8,947 nucleotides of DNA from UBA3478 sp046048095 (lineage in GTDB: Bacteria > Bacteroidota > Bacteroidia > Flavobacteriales > Flavobacteriaceae). Positions 1 through 4,932 of this stretch are shown here, one piece after another. Made by a program: the position numbers and the translations under genes. The stretch spans positions 1 through 8,947 of the forward strand of contig JBJOGS010000045.1 in NCBI GenBank assembly GCA_046048095.1, in the 5' to 3' direction. How positions within the stretch are numbered: the first letter of the stretch is position 1; each line of letters begins with the position of its first letter. The notes beneath the pieces are model-generated. The model was not told the DNA's origin. It did not search any database and was given only the letters and a program-made list of their open reading frames with translations.

Positions 1-17
1 TTTTCTTGATCCTTAAG

Positions 18-91
18 TGATCGCGGCAGGATTCGAACCTGCGACCGTCTGCTTAGAAGGCAGATGCTCTATCCAGCTGAGCTACGCGACC
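18..91 (-). tRNA. tRNA-Arg (anticodon UCU)
   Basis: Read on the minus strand this folds as a full cloverleaf of 74 nt including the discriminator A. The 7-bp acceptor stem pairs 85-91 with 19-25, with one G-T wobble. The D arm is GCTC/GAGC, the anticodon stem TCTGC/GCAGA has loop CTTCTAA, and the T arm GCAGG/CCTGC has loop TTCGAAT. The anticodon TCT lies at 57-55, which reads AGA/AGG arginine codons. The CCA end is not encoded (CTT follows the discriminator), so it must be added after transcription. The gene has its own consensus promoter just upstream (104-134) and is separated from the other tRNAs by 320 nt. Confidence 0.97.
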
Positions 92-103
92 GAATTTGAG
101 GCG

Positions 104-134
104 CAAAGATACATTTAATTCGGGCTAAGTCAAA
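104..134 (-). promoter_or_regulatory. Bacteroidota-type promoter of tRNA-Arg
   Basis: On the minus strand TTTG (134-131) is followed by 19 nt and then TATCTTTG (111-104). This is an exact match to the Bacteroidota housekeeping-sigma consensus, TTTG or TTG near -33 and TAnnTTTG near -7. Initiation would fall around position 97-99, only a few bases before the tRNA 5' end at 91. Assignment is by motif and spacing; no start site was measured. Confidence 0.8.
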
Positions 135-175
135 GGCATTGTTTAAACCCTTCAATGAAATCAAAAAGATCCATT

Positions 176-198
176 TGGGGAGTACTATGGGGAGTACT
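176..198. repeat. 11-bp direct repeat with 12-bp period
   Basis: The 11-mer tggggagtact occurs at 176-186 and again at 188-198, separated by a single A. Each copy includes the palindrome AGTACT. There are only two copies, and no neighbouring gene explains them. A chance slippage product is the simplest reading; a protein-binding site is possible. Confidence 0.75.
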
Positions 199-237
199 GC
201 CCTTTTTGAATGAAATAGGCGCTCTAGAAACCAAGCA

Positions 238-264
238 GGATTGCTTTGCTAAAGCAAAGCATCC
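238..264. repeat. Bulged hairpin, 11 bp with TAAA loop
   Basis: GGAT (238-241) pairs with ATCC (261-264), and GCTTTGC (243-249) pairs with GCAAAGC (254-260). T242 is bulged and TAAA (250-253) forms the loop. Neither strand has a T-run after the stem, so it does not look like an intrinsic terminator. It may be part of a structured RNA or a DNA palindrome; function is unknown. Confidence 0.6.
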
Positions 265-284
265 TCTGGGTAGGGTCGAATCAG

Positions 285-322
285 AAAAAAGCCCACAGCC
301 CGCGCTGCGGGCCAGGTCTTTT
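285..322 (-). terminator. Second minus-strand intrinsic terminator-like hairpin
   Basis: The core stem GCCCGC (298-303) pairs with GCGGGC (307-312) around a 3-nt loop. An outer stem pairs AAAAG (287-291) with CTTTT (318-322), with an internal loop between them. Read on the minus strand the stem is followed by six Ts (290-285), the usual form of an intrinsic terminator. It lies about 50 nt beyond the first terminator downstream of tRNA-Pro. It could be a backup for the tRNA transcript or could end a short unidentified RNA. Confidence 0.65.
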
Positions 323-374
323 CATTTGAGCCCCTTTGCTTGAGTACCACCCAGCTCGGGGTACAAATGAAAAG
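318..374. repeat. 11-bp perfect inverted repeat linking two terminators
   Basis: CTTTTCATTTG (318-328) is the exact reverse complement of CAAATGAAAAG (364-374). A smaller hairpin, GTACC (344-348) with GGTAC (360-364), sits inside and shares one base with the right arm. The repeat arms overlap the outer stem of the terminator at 285-322 and the first four pairs of the terminator at 371-404. Pairing of the repeat would therefore compete with the base of both terminator stems. Confidence 0.7.
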
Positions 375-404
375 CCCACCAACTTTAAAAGGTTGGTGGG
401 CTTT
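371..404 (-). terminator. Terminator of the tRNA-Ser/tRNA-Pro unit
   Basis: A perfect 13-bp stem pairs 371-383 with 392-404 around an 8-nt loop. It begins eight bases beyond the tRNA-Pro 3' end in the minus direction. Read on the minus strand the stem ends in GGGCTTTT and continues TTTTCATTTG, a short T-tract. The position directly after the tRNA and the AAAGCCC...GGGCTTT form support an intrinsic terminator for the tRNA operon. Confidence 0.85.
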
Positions 405-411
405 ATTCTGG

Positions 412-486
412 TCGGGGTGGCAGGATTCGAACCTGCGACCTCCTGCTCCCAAAGCAGGCGCGATAACCGGGCTACGCTACACCCCG
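412..486 (-). tRNA. tRNA-Pro (anticodon UGG)
   Basis: The minus strand gives a 75-nt cloverleaf. The acceptor CGGGGTG (486-480) pairs with CACCCCG (419-413), and the discriminator is A at 412. The anticodon stem CCTGC/GCAGG has loop TTTGGGA, with anticodon TGG at 451-449, reading CCN proline codons. The T arm is GCAGG/CCTGC with TTCGAAT. No CCA is encoded. It lies 16 nt after tRNA-Ser in the same direction and is followed at once by a strong hairpin, so the two tRNAs probably form one transcript. Confidence 0.97.
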
Positions 487-502
487 AGAAAGAGTTATCT
501 AG

Positions 503-586
503 CGGAGAGACTGGGACTCGAACCCAGGCAGCACTTACGCGCTGACAGATTAGCAATCTGCTCCGTTACCACTCCGGCACCTCTCC
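503..586 (-). tRNA. tRNA-Ser (anticodon GCU)
   Basis: The minus strand gives an 84-nt tRNA with the long variable arm expected of serine tRNAs. The acceptor GGAGAGG (586-580) pairs with TCTCTCC (510-504), and the discriminator is G at 503, the serine identity base. The anticodon stem GCAGA/TCTGT has loop TTGCTAA, with anticodon GCT at 554-552, reading AGC/AGU. The T arm is CTGGG/CCCAG with TTCGAGT. It is first in the Ser-Pro tRNA unit, driven by the promoter at 625-655. Confidence 0.96.
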
Positions 587-624
587 TAGTCGCCTTCAGT
601 CTTCAATTAGGCCCAAGGCGGGTG

Positions 625-655
625 CAAAAATACTTTTTAGGGTCGAGTAACACAA
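625..655 (-). promoter_or_regulatory. Bacteroidota-type promoter of the tRNA-Ser/tRNA-Pro unit
   Basis: On the minus strand TTG (655-653) is followed by 20 nt and TATTTTTG (632-625), matching TTG-N19/20-TAnnTTTG. Initiation would fall near 618-620, giving a leader of roughly 33 nt before tRNA-Ser. It lies in the spacer after the HD-domain gene, which ends at 676, so the tRNAs need not depend on transcription from that gene. No clear terminator is seen between the HD gene stop and this promoter. Confidence 0.75.
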
Positions 656-675
656 CATTTTTGGCACAATATTTA

Positions 676-2718
676 TCACTCTGGATATTCAATACGCACA
701 TGATAGATATTGGTCAACTTTTTCTTTAATACCTTCTTAATCTGCTCGATTTCTTTCAAGGTGATCGCAGCGGCATCAAATTGTCCGTTTTCGACTTGAG
801 TGTCTATGATGCGCTCAACAAAGGTGTCAATGGCCTCATAGGTCGGTTGATTGAGACTCTTACTCGCAGCCTCAACGGCATCACACATCATGAGAATGGC
901 TGTTTCTTTTGAAAATGGAGTGGGTCCAGAATACCTAAAATCGTCTTCGTTGGCCTCTCCGTTTTGCTCTACTTCTTTTTTGTAGAAATAATAAATCAGA
1001 CTGTTTCCGTGATGCGTGCGAATAAAATCAATGATGCGGTCAGGGATATTGTGCTTTCGAGCAATTTCAATGCCCCGAATAACGTGTCTTTTAATGATAT
1101 CGGCACTCTCTTGGGGCTCGAGGTCTTCATGCGGATTGGTTCCGAGAATTTGATTTTCTGTAAAAAACTCTGGCTGCGCCATTTTTCCGATGTCGTGATA
1201 GAGCGCCCCGACCCGCAACAACAGGCTGTTTGCCCCTACCGCATTTGCCGAGGCCTCACAAAGATTCGCCACCTGCAGGCTGTGATTAAAGGTTCCTGGG
1301 GCCTTTTCGCTGAGCTCTTTGAGTAGTTTAGAATTCGTATCTGAAAGTTCGAGCAAAGAAACATCTGAGACCAAGCCAAATAATTTCTCAAAGAGATAAA
1401 TCAAAGGCTGGGCGAAAAGAGTAATCATTCCGTTCAAGACAAAAAGAAGTAGTATCTGATAATCGATGGTGCCCCATCCCCCCTGATTTAATCCGTGAAA
1501 TGAAATGTACGACACAAGATAAACCACCGTGATTTGAAAGGCAGCTGCAAATAGGTTGGTGCGTTTCTGAAGTTCATTAGAACCAATCATCACTACCACC
1601 CCCGCTACGATCTGTAAAAAAACAAATTCGTAGGCATTAGAGATGGTCATTGCAATAATCAGAATAGTTAAAATATGTGTAAAAAGCGCCACGCGGGCAT
1701 CGAAGAAATTCTTTAAAACAAGGGGTAGAATGCTGAGTGGAGAGAGGTAGATAAACCGCTCATCAATATCAACCAAAAGGGTAGTCACCAGTACCATGAG
1801 AACGATATTGATGTAGACGAAGGCTAATTGGTTGCTATTCTCAAAGATGTCTTTTCGGTACTTTCTGAGGTAAAGCATCAATAGCACTAAAACAAGCGAG
1901 ACTAAAGCGCTATAGGCCAAAAACACATAGAGTGTATTCGAAGCCTCAATGAGCGTGGATTGGTACTCGTACTTCAGGGACTCTAAAATCTGAAAATTTT
2001 CAGCCTCGATAATTTCTCCCTTTGCAACAATCAGACTGCCCTCAGGAACCAGTCCGCGTGTCATTGAAATTTGCTCAAGTTGTTGTTGATAGGCTGAATC
2101 GGTCAACCGTTGATTCAAAGTAGCGTTTACGACAAGTAACTCGTCAAGCACTTGGCGCATAAATGCTAACTCACGATCAGTAAAGCCCTTTGAACTCAAT
2201 TCAATAAGTTGCTCTTTATGCTGGCTCAGGGTTTTTGCCTGTTCACTCAAAACAGAGATTGCTTGATTGCCCTTTAAGAGCTTCATCTGGGTTAAAAAAG
2301 CCGCTTCATCTCCAAAGACCACAGATTGCTGCAACGAGTCTAACCAAAAAGAAAGCTGCGCCTCAATTTCAACTTTTCGGCGATCTGACATACCTTCAAT
2401 GGCTATTCGCGACTGAAACAAACGCTTCAATTTTTCAGCTTGTGCTGAGACTAAGCTTTGGTCAAAATCGAAATAAAAAACCTTGCTTTTTGCAATCGCT
2501 TCACGTTCGGCCTTTAACTGCTCTTCGGTCTTTTTAATCGAAAAGTCGAATGGTGCATATAAGGTCTCATAGCGCCAAGGTCGGCCTTGGGCGTATTCGT
2601 AATTGAATCCGCGTTGAGATGGAAATATCCAGAGAATGAGCCCGACTGAACCCGCGACTAAGAAGATAGAAAAGAGTAAAAATCGTAGGCGCTGAGCGTC
2701 AATCGAAATGCGAGACAT
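676..2718 (-). CDS. 7TMR-HD family membrane phosphohydrolase (PgpH-like, probable c-di-AMP phosphodiesterase)
   Basis: This is a 680-residue polytopic membrane protein with an N-terminal membrane anchor (about 12-32). An extracytoplasmic 7TMR-HDED-type region follows (about 48-255), with long charged, coiled-coil-like helices. Seven hydrophobic segments span about 258-445, and a cytoplasmic HD hydrolase domain runs from about 475 to 660. Metal-binding HD residues are visible: H479 (HSLQVANL), H508/D509 (LYHDIGK), H545, H569/H570 (RTHHG) and D613 (MMCDAVEAA). In Listeria PgpH this architecture hydrolyses c-di-AMP to pApA; the same substrate here is inference. I prefer the ATG at 2718 over an in-frame GTG at 2724; neither has a Shine-Dalgarno sequence. 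The gene is divergent from the NlpC/P60 gene. The tRNA-Ser promoter lies just beyond its stop. Confidence 0.93.
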   Translation of the reverse strand: MSRISIDAQRLRFLLFSIFLVAGSVGLILWIFPSQRGFNYEYAQGRPWRYETLYAPFDFSIKKTEEQLKAEREAIAKSKVFYFDFDQSLVSAQAEKLKRLFQSRIAIEGMSDRRKVEIEAQLSFWLDSLQQSVVFGDEAAFLTQMKLLKGNQAISVLSEQAKTLSQHKEQLIELSSKGFTDRELAFMRQVLDELLVVNATLNQRLTDSAYQQQLEQISMTRGLVPEGSLIVAKGEIIEAENFQILESLKYEYQSTLIEASNTLYVFLAYSALVSLVLVLLMLYLRKYRKDIFENSNQLAFVYINIVLMVLVTTLLVDIDERFIYLSPLSILPLVLKNFFDARVALFTHILTILIIAMTISNAYEFVFLQIVAGVVVMIGSNELQKRTNLFAAAFQITVVYLVSYISFHGLNQGGWGTIDYQILLLFVLNGMITLFAQPLIYLFEKLFGLVSDVSLLELSDTNSKLLKELSEKAPGTFNHSLQVANLCEASANAVGANSLLLRVGALYHDIGKMAQPEFFTENQILGTNPHEDLEPQESADIIKRHVIRGIEIARKHNIPDRIIDFIRTHHGNSLIYYFYKKEVEQNGEANEDDFRYSGPTPFSKETAILMMCDAVEAASKSLNQPTYEAIDTFVERIIDTQVENGQFDAAAITLKEIEQIKKVLKKKLTNIYHVRIEYPE

Positions 2719-2795
2719 AAACACAATTCAAAGTGCACGTAAAAATAGGAAATATTGTTTTTTAGTAATTTCGCTTCCTATACGATACCAATCCA

Positions 2796-3566
2796 TTGAA
2801 CCAAAGTCACGGAATTTGTGCCCTTAGCGTCATCAACGTTTACCAAGAACCGAGTGAAACGAGCGTAATTGTCAATCAGCTGCTTTACGGTGATCACTTT
2901 GAGATTGTTCAAGCTCAAAAATTTTGGTCTGCTATCCGCCTTGACTACGATCAGACTGAGGGGTACGTGCTCAATAGTTTGTTTACCACTATCACCCCCG
3001 AACAAGCTGATTTGCTTTCTGATTATTCTAAGGCGATTTACAATCAAAACCTGACGCACTATGCCATAGTTGACACGCACGGCACCCTTCCGCTGCTCAT
3101 CGGATCGCGACTCGATCCCATGCCCATGATGGGTCACCACCTTGAGCAAGCGATGAGTGATTTTAAGTCAAAAGGTGAAAATAGTAGTGAGCAACTGGTC
3201 AATACCGCCTTAAAATACATGTACGCCCCTTATATGCTAGGTGGCCGTTCTCCATTTGGCATTGATGCCTCAGGATTCACTCAGATGGTCTACAAGAGCT
3301 GTCACATTTTTCTTCCAAGAGACATTGAGTCCCAATCGAAGCAAGGACAAACTTTATCCTTCATAGAAGAAAGCCAACCCGGAGATCTTGTATTTTTTGA
3401 CAATGAAGCCGGAGAGTTGATTCATGTAGGAATGCTTCTTCCAAACAATTACATCCTTCACGCACACGGATGTGTTCGCATCGACCGCCTAGATCATACA
3501 GGAATTTTTAATCCTGACCTCAACCAGTATACCCACTCGCTCAGGGTAATCAAGACACTGCAATAA
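2796..3566 (+). CDS. SH3-NlpC/P60 (C40) family protein with the catalytic cysteine replaced by alanine; TTG start
   Basis: The protein has 256 residues. An SH3b-like N-terminal region (about 5-65, GICALSVINVY to EGYVLNS) is followed by a linker and an NlpC/P60 domain (about 130-256). Active members cleave cell-wall peptides such as D-Glu-meso-DAP bonds using a Cys-His-polar triad. The motif GRSPFGIDxSG, which normally carries Cys at x, has Ala (A158, codon GCC). The histidine of HVGM (H210) and that of LHAHG (H222) remain, so the protein is predicted to be non-hydrolytic. C169 and C226 are elsewhere in the fold. No signal peptide is visible. No in-frame ATG lies between the upstream stop (2766-2768) and the SH3 domain, so TTG at 2796 is the likely start. 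It is divergent from the HD gene and convergent with the TPR gene. Confidence 0.9.
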   Translation: MNQSHGICALSVINVYQEPSETSVIVNQLLYGDHFEIVQAQKFWSAIRLDYDQTEGYVLNSLFTTITPEQADLLSDYSKAIYNQNLTHYAIVDTHGTLPLLIGSRLDPMPMMGHHLEQAMSDFKSKGENSSEQLVNTALKYMYAPYMLGGRSPFGIDASGFTQMVYKSCHIFLPRDIESQSKQGQTLSFIEESQPGDLVFFDNEAGELIHVGMLLPNNYILHAHGCVRIDRLDHTGIFNPDLNQYTHSLRVIKTLQ

Positions 3567-3600
3567 AAAAGCGCCGCTTTTAAAAAAGGGCGCTTTAAAA
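3565..3600. terminator. Bidirectional terminator between the convergent NlpC/P60 and TPR genes
   Basis: AAAGCGCC (3568-3575) pairs with GGCGCTTT (3589-3596), and an inner CTTT/AAAG pairing (3577-3580 with 3585-3588) extends the stem past a one-base bulge. Read on the minus strand the stem is followed by six Ts (3570-3565), a strong signal for the gyrA-TPR transcript. On the plus strand the stem ends in TTT followed by AAAA, weaker but usable for the NlpC/P60 gene. The hairpin overlaps the NlpC/P60 stop codon. Confidence 0.85.
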
Positions 3601-3621
3601 CTTAGGTGGGTTTCAACCAGT

Positions 3622-4893
3622 CTAAGACTGCTCCATCAGCCCTAAAATTCTCTTGAAATTATCGTTATCTCCTAAAGCTCCGTAGATATTTTTAAGCGTG
3701 GTCAAAATATCATTGTTAGTTGGAAGACTTTTTAGTGCCTCTTCTAAAATGGCTGCACTCTCTCTAAACAGCGAATCTTTCTGTTCTTTCAAAGCGTCAT
3801 ATTTCACGTAATCCGATTGCTTTGTTGACATAGCCAACGCATTCATCTCATCAACTAGCGCATTGCCCTCATTGACATAAGAGGATGACAAATTAAGGAT
3901 GGCATTGATGTAAGTCGCATCTATAGAAAGGGCCTTGCGGTAGGCCTCACGTGCCTCCTCAAGATTTCCTTGCTCTGAACTGATGACTCCGATATTGTAA
4001 TAAAGGTCAGGATTGTTAGGATCGATAGCCACCGCTTCATTCATCATCTCTTTAAACTTTTCAGGCTGACCCAGATTGTAATAGAGATTGGCTTTATTCA
4101 ATATAAGGGCAATATCCGAAGGGTTTTGAGCCTGTGCTATCTCATAGGCCTCTAACGCCTCTTCATTGCGCCCTTGTTGTTGATAAATCAATGCGATATT
4201 TTTTACTACTTCAGAGCGCTTCGAAGGCGTGTTCTCATCTTTCGGATCTTTATGTGTACCTCCTTTTACATACAAATCGCGCGTCGCTTTATCAAAGTAC
4301 TCCATTTCAGAAGTCTCGATATTAATCGCTCCGAAACGCTTCTCACTACCATCATAATTCAAATCTCTGAGCTGAATGTAATATTCGAGCGCTTGTTCAA
4401 AGTCTGATCCATTGACCGCAGATCCAGCAGCGTAATAAAGAAAAATCGTATCTCTTGGACTTAGGGAATAACTTTGATACAACTTCTGAGCTGCCGCAGC
4501 ATAATTCGAAGCCTTTTGATCTTCTACAGCCAAATTCACAAAATCATTCGCAATTTGATTTAATGAAGCGAGCGCAGCGTCGGTGTACTTCACCTTTCCG
4601 GTTGATTCTTCGAGGGCAATTAGCGTTTGATACGTCTCAATAGCTGTTGAGTAGCTTGCACTATCTCCGGCTTGAGCGAGCTGCAAATGCGCGTCTGCGA
4701 CCAATGAATAATAATCTGCCTGATACCTGTCTTCAGCAGCTGAAATAGTTGATTTCAATGGCTCAAGAAGCGAAAGTGTCTCAGCAGCATCTCCTTTCTT
4801 AAAGGATTTAGCAGCTTCTTTCAGCTCATCTTTTTGAGCAGCGACCGAAAGCGATGCTCCTGCGGCCATGGCAAAAAGTAGTATTTTTTTCAT
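3622..4893 (-). CDS. Exported tetratricopeptide repeat protein, downstream of gyrA
   Basis: The protein has 423 residues. The N-terminus MKKILLFAMAAGASLSVAAQ looks like a Sec signal peptide, with cleavage likely near AA-Q at 19-20, so the protein should act in the periplasm or envelope. TPR-like helices occupy most of it. The clearest units are about 225-258, 260-293 (LNKANLYYNLGQ, then AIDPNN) and 294-327 (DLYYNIGVISSEQGN, then ALSIDATY). Less regular repeats lie at about 20-180 and 330-420, the latter interrupted by a helical charged insertion around 345-375. TPRs bind proteins, and no enzymatic motif is seen, so the partner is unknown. It starts 39 nt after gyrA in the same direction with no terminator between, which indicates cotranscription. 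No promoter was recognised in that gap. Confidence 0.88.
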   Translation of the reverse strand: MKKILLFAMAAGASLSVAAQKDELKEAAKSFKKGDAAETLSLLEPLKSTISAAEDRYQADYYSLVADAHLQLAQAGDSASYSTAIETYQTLIALEESTGKVKYTDAALASLNQIANDFVNLAVEDQKASNYAAAAQKLYQSYSLSPRDTIFLYYAAGSAVNGSDFEQALEYYIQLRDLNYDGSEKRFGAINIETSEMEYFDKATRDLYVKGGTHKDPKDENTPSKRSEVVKNIALIYQQQGRNEEALEAYEIAQAQNPSDIALILNKANLYYNLGQPEKFKEMMNEAVAIDPNNPDLYYNIGVISSEQGNLEEAREAYRKALSIDATYINAILNLSSSYVNEGNALVDEMNALAMSTKQSDYVKYDALKEQKDSLFRESAAILEEALKSLPTNNDILTTLKNIYGALGDNDNFKRILGLMEQS

Positions 4894-4932
4894 GTCTTTT
4901 AGTGTCTAAATGGAACAAATTAAGGACGCAAT

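Larger units (their letters stand above)
92..411. other. 320-nt intergenic region between tRNA-Arg and tRNA-Pro
   Basis: No credible protein gene is seen. Short reading frames here lack conserved character, and some run into antisense tRNA sequence. The region holds the tRNA-Arg promoter (104-134), a near-perfect 12-bp tandem repeat (176-198) and a bulged hairpin (238-264). It also holds two minus-strand terminator-like hairpins (285-322 and 371-404), a small GTACC/GGTAC hairpin (344-364) and an 11-bp inverted repeat (318-328 with 364-374). The 3' half would be transcribed only if transcription passes the first terminator after tRNA-Pro, or if an unseen start lies within it. Confidence 0.6.

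Noticed and set aside
155..343. A 62-codon plus-strand frame containing WGVLWGVL
   Set aside because: The repeated residues only reflect the 12-bp DNA repeat. The frame crosses a terminator hairpin and has no protein-family character.
611..640. A possible terminator after the HD-domain gene (short CCC/GGG and AAAAAGTATTTTT pairings)
   Set aside because: The stems are short or A/T only and overlap the tRNA-Ser promoter, so no terminator can be supported here.
336..729. Plus-strand reading frames of 69 and 129 codons over 336-729 (for example VGVAGFEPATSCSQSRRDN)
   Set aside because: They translate the antisense of tRNA-Pro and tRNA-Ser. The GFEPATSCSQSRR and DSNLRPPAPKA strings are well-known artefacts of antisense tRNA, not proteins.
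964..1326. A 120-codon plus-strand frame inside the HD-domain gene
   Set aside because: It is antisense to a long, well-conserved coding region with clear HD motifs, and its translation shows no domain.
2719..2795. Promoters in the 77-nt divergent gap between the HD and NlpC/P60 genes
   Set aside because: TATTTTTA (2747-2740, minus) and TAATTTCG (2766-2773, plus) resemble -7 elements, but neither has a TTG at the right distance.
2778..3149. A 123-codon minus-strand frame opposite the start of the NlpC/P60 gene
   Set aside because: It is antisense to the SH3 region, which has recognisable family sequence; the antisense frame shows none.
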